DNA of 64,000 bases from Sphingomonas sp. S2-65 (GTDB taxonomy: Bacteria; Pseudomonadota; Alphaproteobacteria; Sphingomonadales; Sphingomonadaceae). The translations under genes and the position numbers were made by a program. Within the stretch, counting starts at the first letter, position 1. Every line of letters starts with the position of its first letter. The stretch spans positions 620,001 through 684,000 of the forward strand of contig NZ_CP090953.1 in the NCBI RefSeq assembly GCF_021513175.1, given 5' to 3'. The notes beneath the pieces are model-generated. The model was not told where the DNA came from and ran no database searches. It saw only the letters and a list, made by a program, of their open reading frames with translations. Below are positions 49,650 to 58,474 of this stretch, in pieces.

Positions 49650-52091
49650 TCAAAACGACTTGCTCAGGGTCAGGCCGTAAGTGCGCGGATCCCCCGGCTG
49701 TCCGGAGATCAGCCCGGTGTTCCCCGGCGTCGTCGCCAGAACCTCGAAATACTCCTCGTCGAACGCGTTGCGGACCCAGCCGAACAGGTTGAAGTCGCTC
49801 GTCCGGAACCCCAGCCGGAAATTGGCCAGCGTGTACCCCTCGATATCGGTGTAGATCGACCGCGAGGCGTTGGACGAGAATCTCGACCGCGAGTTGGCGT
49901 CACCCCCCAGGTAGAACGCGCCATCCAGCCCGAACAGCTTGCCCGGCACGTTATACTCCGCGCCATAGGAGAACGCCCAGTTCGAGATGCCCGGCAGCCA
50001 CTGGCCGGAGATATCGCACACCACCGGGCTCGCCTGCCCCGGCACTCCGGGGGTCCCGCCCGCGCTACCCACCGGCGCCGCGGTTCCGCCCGACAGTTCG
50101 GGCGGGCACGGGGCGTTGGTGAACTCGACATATTCGTGATCGGTATAGGCGCCGTTGACGTACAGGTTCAGCCGGTCCGAGGGCCGCAGCGAGAAGTCGG
50201 TCTCCACGCCGCGCACGCGGACCTCGCCGGCATTGGCCAGGTAGCCGCGTAGCGTCGAATTGGCGCCGTTGTTCACCACAGCCTGGTAGTCCTTGATCAC
50301 CGTCCAGAACCCGGCGACGTTGAAGGTCGCCTTGCGGTCCCAGAACTGCGTCTTGGCACCAACCTCGAAATGGTCGACCTTTTCCGGTGCGACCTGCGCC
50401 AGGTCGGTTTGCACCACGCCGTTGACGACCGGCACCCCGTTCAGGTTGAGCCCGCCCGATTTGAAGCTGTGCGCATAGGTCGCATAAAGCAGCACGTCGC
50501 GCGACGGCTTGTACGACGCGGTCAGGTCGTATGAGACGTTCCAGGCGCGGTATTTCTCGTCTTCGAACGCCTGGGGTTGCAGCGCGTCACGCTGCGCCGC
50601 CTGGCGCGCCGTGCCTCCGCTATAGGGTACCAGATTGCCGGCGGCATCGGTAACGATGCTGACATAGCTGCCGACCTTGTCGTCATAGTTCACCCGCACG
50701 CCGGGAGAGACGGTGAACGCCTCCCCCAGCTTCAGGTTGAGCTTGCCGAACAGCGCGCCGCTGAAATTCTTCAGGCGGATGTCGTTCCGCGCCGTCAGTC
50801 CGTTCAGCACGCTCGGATCGTTCGCCAGCGCGCTGGTCGGGTTGATCAGCCAGCGGCTCGCCGCCGGCCCTTGCTGCTGCACCCCGGTAGTGTGGATGTC
50901 CTGGTAGAAAGCGAAGGCACCCAGGACGTAGTCGAATCCCTTGCCTTCGCCGGCGTAGCGGAACTCCTGGGTGAACTGGTCCTGCTTGGTGGGGTTTTGC
51001 GAAAGCGTCGTGATCGGCAGCCCCGTAAAGTCGCGGTCGTTGGCCGGCCCCCAGTTCCAGAACCGCCAGGCGGTGACCGAGGTCAGCGTGCCCGATCCGG
51101 TATCCAGTTCGGCGCGCAGGGAGGCACCGCCCAGTTCGTTGAGCGCGTTCAGTTCCGCGTCCAGGTCGGTCAATCGGTCGAACGGATTGGTGCTTGGCAC
51201 CGCATAACCCTGCGCCTGGGTCAGCGCAGGATATTGCCGGTTCGCGGCGCGCTGGGTCGGTCCGTAGCGCACATAGATTTGCGCGCAGCATTCCGGGTTC
51301 TGCCGGTTCCAGTCGCCCGATAGCGTGACATCCAGTGTGTCGCTCGCCCGCCACAGCAATGCTCCGCGCAGGCCGATATTGTCCTGCGCGTTGACGTAAT
51401 TGTCGCTCGCGACATTGTAGATCGTGCCGCGCCGGCTGGTGGTGGACACGCCAAGCCGCACGGCCACGTCCTTGGACAGCGGACCCGACACCGACGCCTT
51501 GGCCTGCTTGAACTCCAGATTGCCCGCGGTCAGCTCGGCCCGCCCCTCGAAATCGAAGCTTGGTGCCTTGCTGGTGATGTTGATCGCCCCAGCGACCGTG
51601 TTCTTGCCGTACAGCGTGCCTTGGGGTCCGCGCAGCGTCTCGACCTGTTGCACGTCGAGGAAGTCAAGCGTGGCGACGGCGACGCGGCTGAAATATACCT
51701 GGTCGATATAGACGCCGACGCCTTGGTCGATGCCGTCGTTGGTCAGGCCCAGCGGCGCGCCCAATCCGCGGATATTGACCGAGGAATTGCGCGGATTCGT
51801 CGAATAAAACTGCAAAGTCGGCTGCAATTGCTGGAGCCGCTGGATGTTGAAGCTGCCGGTATTGTCGAGCTCCTTCACGCCGACGACCGAGATCGGGATC
51901 GGCACGTTCTGCGCGCGCTCCTCGCGCCGCCGCGCCGTCACCACCACGTCGGCGGCCGCGGAGCTGCGCTGGACGTCTTCTTCCGTGCGATCCTGATCTC
52001 CCGGCGCGGACTGGACGGATTGCGGGCCCGGCGCAGGCGTCGTGAGCGGCGATGTGGACGCAAGCAGCAGCAACGGAAGCGAAAGACCCAT
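49650..52091 (-). CDS. TonB-dependent outer-membrane receptor
   Basis: 813 residues from the ATG at 52091, with a GGGGGA site ahead. A short signal peptide is followed by the TonB-box-like DVVVTARRREERAQNVPI, a plug domain (VNIRGLGAPLGLTNDGIDQGVGVYID; VETLRGPQGTLYGKNTVAGAINI) and a 22-strand type barrel ending in aromatic GLTLSKSF. Two cysteine pairs lie in predicted external loops (NPECCAQ near 250 and APCPPEL ... VVCDISG near 720). No STN domain, so no transmembrane signalling. The ligand is unknown; no regulator or transporter gene adjoins. Confidence 0.93.
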   Translation of the reverse strand: MGLSLPLLLLASTSPLTTPAPGPQSVQSAPGDQDRTEEDVQRSSAAADVVVTARRREERAQNVPIPISVVGVKELDNTGSFNIQRLQQLQPTLQFYSTNPRNSSVNIRGLGAPLGLTNDGIDQGVGVYIDQVYFSRVAVATLDFLDVQQVETLRGPQGTLYGKNTVAGAINITSKAPSFDFEGRAELTAGNLEFKQAKASVSGPLSKDVAVRLGVSTTSRRGTIYNVASDNYVNAQDNIGLRGALLWRASDTLDVTLSGDWNRQNPECCAQIYVRYGPTQRAANRQYPALTQAQGYAVPSTNPFDRLTDLDAELNALNELGGASLRAELDTGSGTLTSVTAWRFWNWGPANDRDFTGLPITTLSQNPTKQDQFTQEFRYAGEGKGFDYVLGAFAFYQDIHTTGVQQQGPAASRWLINPTSALANDPSVLNGLTARNDIRLKNFSGALFGKLNLKLGEAFTVSPGVRVNYDDKVGSYVSIVTDAAGNLVPYSGGTARQAAQRDALQPQAFEDEKYRAWNVSYDLTASYKPSRDVLLYATYAHSFKSGGLNLNGVPVVNGVVQTDLAQVAPEKVDHFEVGAKTQFWDRKATFNVAGFWTVIKDYQAVVNNGANSTLRGYLANAGEVRVRGVETDFSLRPSDRLNLYVNGAYTDHEYVEFTNAPCPPELSGGTAAPVGSAGGTPGVPGQASPVVCDISGQWLPGISNWAFSYGAEYNVPGKLFGLDGAFYLGGDANSRSRFSSNASRSIYTDIEGYTLANFRLGFRTSDFNLFGWVRNAFDEEYFEVLATTPGNTGLISGQPGDPRTYGLTLSKSF

Positions 52092-52276
52092 GAAATTCCC
52101 CCTTTTGGTTCTGAGTACAATCTCCACTGTGTTGGGGGATATTGACGAACAACCTAATCTTGTCAGCACCCTAGCTCGCGTTTGCTGCTTTCTGGGCGCT
52201 GAGCGTCGGGGTCTTGAAGTCGGCTTTTCCCACACCAACTTATCGTGCGGGCTCAGTGCCTTGAAGGACTGAACCC

Positions 52277-52342
52277 GACGCGCCGCGGACATGCTCCGGG
52301 CGTCAAACAGATGCTCTACTTGCTCATTTGAGGAGATTGAAA
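52277..52342 (+). promoter_or_regulatory. ROSE-type RNA thermometer in the hsp20 leader
   Basis: The ribosome-binding site GAGGAG (52330-52335) is preceded by ACTTGCTC (52318-52325). With an ATTT loop they pair as C-G, U-A, C-G, a G-G mismatch, U-A and U-G, the hallmark UUGCU/AGGA helix of ROSE elements that melts at heat-shock temperature. An upstream hairpin GACGC ... GCGTC (52277-52304) with inner CCG/CGG fits the conserved multi-stem leader. ROSE elements are known upstream of small heat shock genes in alphaproteobacteria. A CTTGAA at 52213 may be a heat-shock -35 box, but I see no convincing -10. Confidence 0.72.
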
Positions 52343-52807
52343 ATGCGTCAGATCGACTTCGCTCCGTTCCGCCGCTCCACCGTCGGCTTCGACCGCCTCT
52401 TCGACTTGCTCGAAGCCAGCGCGCGCCAGGCAGGCAGCGAGAACTACCCTCCTTTCAACCTCGAGCGCGTCGCCGAGGATCGCTACCGCATCACGCTCGC
52501 CGTCGCCGGCTTCAAGGCTGACGAGATCGACGTCACCGCGCAGCAGAACCTGCTGCTGGTCGCCGGCCGCAAGGAGAGCGAGAACGAGAACAACCAGGGC
52601 AGCTATCTGCACCTCGGCATCGCCAACCGCAGCTTCGAGCGCCGTTTCGAACTCGCCGATTTCGTGCGCGTCGACAGCGCCAACCTGGCGGACGGTTTGC
52701 TCGTGATCGAGCTGGTCCGCGAAGTGCCCGAGGCGATGAAGCCCAAGAAGATCGCAGTCTCGACCGGTGAACAGCCGACCGCAATCGAGCACCGCAACGC
52801 AGCCTGA
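52343..52807 (+). CDS. Hsp20/IbpA-type small heat shock protein
   Basis: 154 residues from the ATG at 52343, placed eight bases after GAGGAG. Holdase chaperone that binds unfolding proteins. The N-terminus FAPFRRSTVGFDRLFDLLE is of the IbpA type. The alpha-crystallin domain spans about 33-125 (YPPFNLERVAEDRYRITLAVAGF, LLLVAGRKE, YLHLGIANRSFERRFELADFV, LLVIELVREVPE), and the C-terminal tail carries KPKKIAV in place of an exact IxI motif. Translation is probably under a temperature-sensing leader; a strong terminator follows. Confidence 0.95.
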   Translation: MRQIDFAPFRRSTVGFDRLFDLLEASARQAGSENYPPFNLERVAEDRYRITLAVAGFKADEIDVTAQQNLLLVAGRKESENENNQGSYLHLGIANRSFERRFELADFVRVDSANLADGLLVIELVREVPEAMKPKKIAVSTGEQPTAIEHRNAA

Positions 52808-52856
52808 GCTGCGCCAGCGCTAGCGGCGCTTTCCTCCCTTTGGGTGCCGCAGCAGA

Positions 52857-52887
52857 GGCGCCCGGACCACCGGTCCGGGCGCCTTTT
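52857..52887 (+). terminator. Rho-independent terminator after hsp20
   Basis: GGCGCCCGGACC, loop ACC, GGTCCGGGCGCC, then TTTT: a perfect 12-pair GC stem with a U tract on the plus strand, 49 bases after the hsp20 stop and just before the convergent pyrG stop. The minus-strand side lacks the U tract. Confidence 0.88.
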
Positions 52888-52898
52888 GCTTGCCCGGC

Positions 52899-54530
52899 TC
52901 AGACCAGTCGGCTGTGCTTGACCGCCGCTTCGATGAAGCTGGCGAACAGCGGATGCGGCTCGAACGGCTTGGACTTCAGCTCTGGGTGGAACTGCACGCC
53001 GACGAACCAGGGATGGTCAGGCCGCTCGACGATTTCGGGCAGCGAGCCATCGGGCGACATGCCGGAAAATACCAAACCGCTCTTTTCGAGCACGCCCTTA
53101 TAGTGCGTGTTCACCTCATAGCGGTGGCGATGCCGCTCGCTGATCTCTTCGGCACCATAAATCGAAGCGACCACGCTGTTACCGCCCAGCTTGGCCGTAT
53201 ACGCGCCCAGCCGCATCGTGCCGCCCAGGTCGCCACCCGCCTCCCGCTTCTGCAACCCCTCGGCAGTCATCCACTCGGTGATCATGCCGACCACCGGCTC
53301 CTCCGTCGGGCCGAACTCGGTGGTGGAAGCCGTCTCTAGGCCTTCGGCGCGCGCGCCATCGACACACGCCATCTGCATGCCAAGGCAAATGCCGAAAAAG
53401 GGCACCTTGCGCTCACGCGCGAACCGCACCCCGGCGATCTTGCCCTCGCTGCCGCGTTCGCCAAAGCCGCCCGGCACCAGGATGCCGTGCATCGGCTCCA
53501 ACTCCGCCGCCACTTCCTTCTCGCCGCGCTCGAACAGTTCGGCATCCACCCAGCGGATGTTGACCTTCACGCTGTTCGCGATGCCGCCATGAACCAGCGC
53601 TTCTGTCAGCGACTTATAAGCGTCCGGGACGCCCATGTACTTTCCGACGACGCCAATCGTGACCTCGCCTTCCGGATTCTGAAGCCGACCGATGATCTGT
53701 TCCCACCGGCTAAGGTCCGGTGCATCACCAGGCTCGATGCCAAAGGCCTTGAGCACTTCGACGTCCAGCCCTTCCCGGTGATACTGGAGCGGCACCGCAT
53801 AGATGCTCTTCGCGTCCAGCGCCGGAATAACAGCCGAAGCAGGCACGTTGCAGAACTGGGCGATCTTGGCCCGTTCGCCCGCAGGCAATTCCCGCTCGGC
53901 CCGACAGACCAGCACGTCAGGCTGGACCCCAAGCGAAGCGAGATCGCGTACGCTGTGCTGGGTCGGCTTGGTCTTCAACTCGCCAGCGGCTGCGATGTAC
54001 GGCACCAGCGTCACATGGATGCTCACCGACTGGCCGCGGCCAAGATCATTGCGCAGCTGGCGGATCGCCTCGATGAACGGCAGGGACTCGATATCCCCTA
54101 CCGTGCCGCCGATCTCGCAAAGCACGAAGTCGAGATCGTCGGTGTCGTCCTGAGCGAATGCTTTGATGGCGTCGGTCACGTGCGGAATGACCTGCACGGT
54201 GGCACCCAGATAGTCTCCGCGTCGTTCGCGCGCGATTATCGTCTGGTAGATTCGGCCAGAGGTCACATTGTCGGACTGACGCGACGGAACGCCAGTGAAG
54301 CGCTCGTAATGCCCCAGGTCCAGATCAGTCTCGGCACCATCATCGGTCACATAGACTTCGCCGTGCTGGTGCGGCGACATCGTCCCCGGGTCGACGTTGA
54401 GATAAGGATCGAATTTGCGAATGCGGACTCGATAGCCGCGGGCCTGAAGCAACGCCGCCAGGCTTGCTGCCATAAGACCTTTGCCGAGCGAGGAGACCAC
54501 GCCGCCGGTGATGAAAATGTACCGCGCCAT
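52899..54530 (-). CDS. pyrG: CTP synthase PyrG
   Basis: 543 residues. Aminates UTP to CTP with glutamine and ATP. The amidoligase domain begins [20 protein letters not shown], with [15 protein letters not shown]; the glutaminase domain has the nucleophile in [11 protein letters not shown] and the histidine/glutamate pair in [11 protein letters not shown]. It lies 103 bases downstream of secG on the same strand. Confidence 0.97.
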   Translation of the reverse strand: MARYIFITGGVVSSLGKGLMAASLAALLQARGYRVRIRKFDPYLNVDPGTMSPHQHGEVYVTDDGAETDLDLGHYERFTGVPSRQSDNVTSGRIYQTIIARERRGDYLGATVQVIPHVTDAIKAFAQDDTDDLDFVLCEIGGTVGDIESLPFIEAIRQLRNDLGRGQSVSIHVTLVPYIAAAGELKTKPTQHSVRDLASLGVQPDVLVCRAERELPAGERAKIAQFCNVPASAVIPALDAKSIYAVPLQYHREGLDVEVLKAFGIEPGDAPDLSRWEQIIGRLQNPEGEVTIGVVGKYMGVPDAYKSLTEALVHGGIANSVKVNIRWVDAELFERGEKEVAAELEPMHGILVPGGFGERGSEGKIAGVRFARERKVPFFGICLGMQMACVDGARAEGLETASTTEFGPTEEPVVGMITEWMTAEGLQKREAGGDLGGTMRLGAYTAKLGGNSVVASIYGAEEISERHRHRYEVNTHYKGVLEKSGLVFSGMSPDGSLPEIVERPDHPWFVGVQFHPELKSKPFEPHPLFASFIEAAVKHSRLV

Positions 54531-54633
54531 GGGAGAGAACGCCTAACGTGTTTGGACGCGCGCCGACAAGCACCCGAATCCGGGCCGGCGCGATATTTTT
54601 ACTCAAGCCCCGCTTTTCACGGGACCGGCGGCT

Positions 54634-55026
54634 TTACTGGATGTTTGCCATTGTCGAGCCGTTGCCGCTCAGGGCACTAGCCTCAGGTGCAACAACAGGG
54701 GCCGAGGCGTTGTCTGCCGCGAACGGAACACCAGGAGCCGCGGTAGGCGACGTCACCGGAGCCGTCGGGGCGCGCTGCAAGGACGTATCGATCGTCGCCG
54801 AGTGCCGGGTCGCTGCGATGACCGCAAGCAGAATGCTCATGCTGATAAACACCGCAGCCAAAACCGCTGTGGATCGAGTCAGGAAGTCTGCGGCACCACG
54901 CGCCGACATCAGCCCAGAAGGGCTCCCGCCCGAGGTCAGCCCGCCGCCTTCGGATTTCTGCATGAGTATCACGGTCACGAGGAGTGCCGCGATGATGGCG
55001 TGAACGACGAGCAGAAAGGTGAACAT
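54634..55026 (-). CDS. secG: Preprotein translocase subunit SecG
   Basis: 130 residues. Two membrane helices (FLLVVHAIIAALLVTVILMQ and STAVLAAVFISMSILLAVIAA) flank the conserved loop KSEGGGLTSGGSPSGLMSARGAADFLTR-type segment. An Ala/Pro/Thr-rich tail follows. Auxiliary part of the SecYEG channel. The secG-pyrG order is common in proteobacteria. Divergent from the MarR-type gene over about 210 bases that must hold both promoters. Confidence 0.93.
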   Translation of the reverse strand: MFTFLLVVHAIIAALLVTVILMQKSEGGGLTSGGSPSGLMSARGAADFLTRSTAVLAAVFISMSILLAVIAATRHSATIDTSLQRAPTAPVTSPTAAPGVPFAADNASAPVVAPEASALSGNGSTMANIQ

Positions 55027-55239
55027 TTAAGACCGGACCTGTTGGCGGAAAGAGGCGACATAGGGGAGCGGCGGTGCAGGATCAACTGCCGCGTTCCGGC
55101 GGGGGCGAACGCGAAGGGTTCAGCGGCTTCACAAACAAAGCTGTAACATTTCGCCAACGCACTGAAACCTCGGGGCTAGCGCTGCGTTTGTGTGAGAGAT
55201 CCCGAGGCGAGTCGGGTTCGTAACGGATGAGTATTTGCC

Positions 55240-55602
55240 GTGAACGCAATGTCCGACCAGTCGTTGTCATCTTGGAAGAACACGCTGATCGATTACGTGC
55301 GCTCGGGCGAGCCCGATCTCACAAATCGGCAGATGGCACTTCTGATGCTCGTGTATCTTGATCCTGGCCCCCATACCGTTCGAGGTTTGGCGCGTGCCCT
55401 GAACGTTTCCAAACCAGTGGTTACGCGCGCCTTGAATAGGCTAGGCACGCTGGGCTATCTGCGCCGGCAGCGCGACGACACCGACAAACGAAACATTTTC
55501 GTTGCGCGCACACCGGAAGGGGCAGAGTTTCTTGCAGAATTCGGGCATTTCCTCGCGGGCGACGCCATCGGCGAGCCCATCGCCCGGCGGGCACACGCGT
55601 AA
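55240..55602 (+). CDS. MarR-type winged-helix regulator
   Basis: 120 residues. The DNA-binding winged helix is clear: TNRQMALLMLVYLDPGPHTVRGLARALNVSKPVVTRALNRLGTLGYLRRQRDDTDKRNIFVARTPEG. It is short for MarR (usually about 140) because the C-terminal dimerisation helix is abbreviated. GTG start at 55240 with GGATGAG upstream; an ATG three codons later is possible. The ligand and target are unknown. It is followed by the SH3-like gene and argC. Confidence 0.82.
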   Translation: MNAMSDQSLSSWKNTLIDYVRSGEPDLTNRQMALLMLVYLDPGPHTVRGLARALNVSKPVVTRALNRLGTLGYLRRQRDDTDKRNIFVARTPEGAEFLAEFGHFLAGDAIGEPIARRAHA

Positions 55603-55612
55603 GCGTTTCTCG

Positions 55613-55915
55613 TTGAAAGGGCGTTCGGCCCAGGTTGATCCCACGGTTAATGCCGTACGCCGCGATTTGGCTGACGTTCGCCTGGCGGAACGCGTGTTTG
55701 CTCCGCACTATGCGGCTCCATTGCTCCGCGAACTCATCAAGCCCGCAGAACTCCGGGCTACCGCTTCGCTCGAATCCGATGTGATGGCGCATTTGGCGTC
55801 GGGCGAGCCGTTTGAAGTGCTCGAGTTCGCCGGGGTTCACGCCTGGGGTATATCGCCCAACGTGGGTCTCGTCGGTTATATTTCAGCAGACGCGCTGGCC
55901 GGTACCGTCGAATGA
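55613..55915 (+). CDS. Small bacterial SH3-like domain protein
   Basis: About 100 residues. The segment VNAVRRDLADVRLAERVFAPHYAAPLLRELIKPAELRATASLESDVMAHLASGEPFEVLEFAGVHAWGISPNVGLVGYISADAL reads as a stand-alone bacterial SH3 domain like those N-terminal to NlpC/P60 peptidases; no peptidase domain follows. No ATG exists near the start; candidates are TTG at 55613 (chosen, 10 bases after the upstream stop), or TTG at 55502 or 55532 inside the marR-type gene. Its stop overlaps the argC start (ATGA). Confidence 0.68.
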   Translation: MKGRSAQVDPTVNAVRRDLADVRLAERVFAPHYAAPLLRELIKPAELRATASLESDVMAHLASGEPFEVLEFAGVHAWGISPNVGLVGYISADALAGTVE

Positions 55916-56853
55916 CGATCCGCGTTTTCATCGACGGTGCTGTCGGTACAACTGGGCTCGAAATCCGTGAGCGCTTGAGCGGGCGTGACGGGATCGAGCA
56001 GATCGTTCTGGCGGACGCCGATCGAAAAGATGCGCGCAAGCGTGAAGATGCGCTGAACTCCTCCGATTTTGTTATTCTTTGCCTCCCAGACGAGGCCGCC
56101 CGCGAAGCCGTGGCGATGATTCGCAACGAGCGCGTTCGAGTGATCGACGCTTCTACGGCGTTCCGCACGGCCTCTGATTGGACGTACGGCTTTGCCGAGC
56201 TTGAGCCCGGACAGGCATCGGCAATCGCGGAATCTTTGCGGGTCAGCAATCCCGGGTGCTACCCGACCGGTTTCCTTGCGCTCGTCCGCCCACTCGTGCG
56301 CGCGGGCATCGTCCCGCATGATTATCCGCTTACCGTGAACGCAGTTTCTGGATACTCGGGCGGCGGCAAGTCGATGATCGCTGAGTTTGAGGATCGAGAC
56401 ACCGCCGGCTTCACCGACACTGCGTATCGCAGCTACGGCCTTTCGCTTGAGCACAAACATGTGCCCGAGATGCAAAAGCATGCTCGGCTAGAGCACCCCC
56501 CGATCTTCATGCCATCGGTTGCGCGTACGTATCGCGGGATGCTGGTCGAAGTCCCCCTTCCCCTTCACGCCTTTACCCGCCGCCCGTCGATCGAAGCCAT
56601 CGAAAACACGTTACGTGACGCTTATAAGGGCTGCCCTCTCGTGCGCGTCGTCCCAGGCGATGTGGGAACGGTGAGCATGGAGGCTGATGCCGGCACAGAT
56701 AGACTCTCGTTGCGCGTGTTCGGCAATGCGGAGCGCGGTCAGGCGCGCCTTGTCGCCACGCTCGACAACCTCGGAAAGGGAGCTGCAGGTGCGGCAGTGC
56801 AGAACCTTAACATCATGGCTGGTCTAGATCCAACCGCCGGATTGATCGTCTGA
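55912..56853 (+). CDS. argC: N-acetyl-gamma-glutamyl-phosphate reductase, type 2
   Basis: 313 residues. NADPH reduction of N-acetylglutamyl phosphate in arginine synthesis. The N-terminal cofactor loop FIDGAVGTTGLEI, the catalytic cysteine in RVSNPGCYPTGFLAL, the SGYSGGGKSMIAEFE segment and the C-terminal GAAVQNLNIMAGLD are diagnostic of the shorter type 2 form. It lies directly behind a MarR-type regulator and an SH3-like protein, with no other arg gene in the window. Confidence 0.95.
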   Translation: MTIRVFIDGAVGTTGLEIRERLSGRDGIEQIVLADADRKDARKREDALNSSDFVILCLPDEAAREAVAMIRNERVRVIDASTAFRTASDWTYGFAELEPGQASAIAESLRVSNPGCYPTGFLALVRPLVRAGIVPHDYPLTVNAVSGYSGGGKSMIAEFEDRDTAGFTDTAYRSYGLSLEHKHVPEMQKHARLEHPPIFMPSVARTYRGMLVEVPLPLHAFTRRPSIEAIENTLRDAYKGCPLVRVVPGDVGTVSMEADAGTDRLSLRVFGNAERGQARLVATLDNLGKGAAGAAVQNLNIMAGLDPTAGLIV

Positions 56854-56968
56854 CTGGCCGGCTCGCGTCGTCCAGTTCATTTCGGCAAGCGCCGCTCACC
56901 CTCGCCCGCGACTTGATCTTTGACCGCCTTTGGTGTCTCGCGAGCGAAAATAAGTCGGAAGGTATTCG

Positions 56969-58426
56969 ATGCGCCAGCCCGTGGGCAAATTGCTGTTGTT
57001 CGGAGCGACCGGGGATCTGGCACAGCGCATGCTGCTGCCTTCTTTGTACGCGCTGCACGCCGACGGGCTGTTGCCGGATGGATTGACGATCACCGCAACC
57101 GCTCGATCCGACCACGACGATTCCTCGTTTCGCGATTTCGCTCGCGATGCACTCGATCGTTTTCTTGCTGCCGATCGCAAAGACGATGATGCCGTTGGCG
57201 GGTTTCTCAAAAGGCTGAACTACCAGGCGCTCGACGCGTCGCAAATCGACGGCTTTGCCGCGCTCAAGGAGAAGGTCGGCGACGTCTCAGGTGGCTTGGC
57301 AATTTTCTTATCGACCGCGCCTTGGCTTTTCGGCCCCACCATAAAGGGCTTGGAAGCAGCGGGATTGGCCGGCGATAATGTTCGCATCGGATTGGAGAAG
57401 CCGCTTGGTCGCGATCTGCAGTCCAGCCGCGAGATCAACGATCTTGTCGCTGCTGCCTTTCCGGAGGAGCGGACTTTTCGCATCGACCATTATCTTGGCA
57501 AGGAAACTGTTCAGAACATCCTGGCGCTGCGGTTTGGCAATTCTTTGTTCGAGCCGATATGGAACGCACAGGGTATCGACCATGTGCAGATCACGGTTTC
57601 CGAGACGGTCGGGCTGGAAGGCCGCGCCGGTTTCTATGACGAAACAGGGGCTCTGCGCGACATGGTCCAAAACCATATGCTGCAGCTTGTCGCTCTGATT
57701 GCTATGGAGCCTCCGGCACGCTTCGACGGCACCGCCATTCGTGACGAGAAGGTCAAGGTACTTCGATCCCTGCGTCCCATCAGTGGCGCAGACGCGTCGC
57801 AGCTCACAGTGACCGGGCAGTATGGCGGCGGCGCTGTGAAGGGCGAGATCGTCCGGGATTACGCTAGTGACTTGGAAAAGCCATCTACGGCGGAGACCTT
57901 CGTTGCGATCAAGGCACATGTCGACAATTGGCGCTGGCACGGGGTGCCATTCTATCTGCGCACCGGCAAGCGCCTGGCCGAGCGACGGTCCGAGATCGTC
58001 ATCCAGTTCAAGCCGGTGCCACATTCGATCTTTGCGCAACGCGGTGCGATGCTGCAGCCCAACACGCTCGTGATCCGCCTGCAGCCCGAGGAATATGTTC
58101 GGCTGCTCGTGATGGCGAAACAACCGGGTCTGGACCGAGAGGGTGTGCGACTGCGCGAAGTGCCCCTCAACCTGAGCCTGGACAGCGAATTCGCCGGAAC
58201 CACGCGCCGCATTGCCTATGAGCGCTTGCTGCTCGACCTGATCGAAGGCGACCCCACACTGTTCGTCCGTCGCGACGAAGTGGAAGCGCAATGGGAGTGG
58301 ATCGATGGCATCCGCGCAGGTTGGGACGCCAACGACATGAAGCCGAAACCCTACGCTTCGGGCAGTTGGGGGCCGTCGGCGTCGGTTGCGCTTACCGAAC
58401 GCGATGGCGTGACGTGGAACGAGTAG
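56969..58426 (+). CDS. zwf: Glucose-6-phosphate 1-dehydrogenase
   Basis: 485 residues. Oxidises glucose 6-phosphate to 6-phosphogluconolactone. The coenzyme loop is LFGATGDLAQRMLLPSLYAL, the catalytic histidine lies in FRIDHYLGKETVQNILALRF, and the C-terminal domain is complete. GGAAGG precedes the ATG. First gene of the Entner-Doudoroff cluster; 115 bases separate it from argC, so its own promoter is expected there. Confidence 0.97.
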   Translation: MRQPVGKLLLFGATGDLAQRMLLPSLYALHADGLLPDGLTITATARSDHDDSSFRDFARDALDRFLAADRKDDDAVGGFLKRLNYQALDASQIDGFAALKEKVGDVSGGLAIFLSTAPWLFGPTIKGLEAAGLAGDNVRIGLEKPLGRDLQSSREINDLVAAAFPEERTFRIDHYLGKETVQNILALRFGNSLFEPIWNAQGIDHVQITVSETVGLEGRAGFYDETGALRDMVQNHMLQLVALIAMEPPARFDGTAIRDEKVKVLRSLRPISGADASQLTVTGQYGGGAVKGEIVRDYASDLEKPSTAETFVAIKAHVDNWRWHGVPFYLRTGKRLAERRSEIVIQFKPVPHSIFAQRGAMLQPNTLVIRLQPEEYVRLLVMAKQPGLDREGVRLREVPLNLSLDSEFAGTTRRIAYERLLLDLIEGDPTLFVRRDEVEAQWEWIDGIRAGWDANDMKPKPYASGSWGPSASVALTERDGVTWNE

Positions 58427-58474
58427 TCGTTCCCATCATACCCGAGAATTGGCTGTAAGAATGCAGGAGCCGGA

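Noticed and set aside
49254..50252. Plus-strand frame of 332 codons overlapping the TonB receptor
   Set aside because: Its second half is antisense to the receptor and its first half is Arg/Pro-rich low complexity without a start signal.
52201..52250. Heat-shock sigma factor promoter before hsp20
   Set aside because: CTTGAA at 52213 fits a -35 element, but no acceptable -10 occurs at the proper spacing, so I did not list it as a feature.
52316..52792. Minus-strand frame opposite hsp20
   Set aside because: Antisense shadow; the alpha-crystallin domain is unambiguous on the plus strand.
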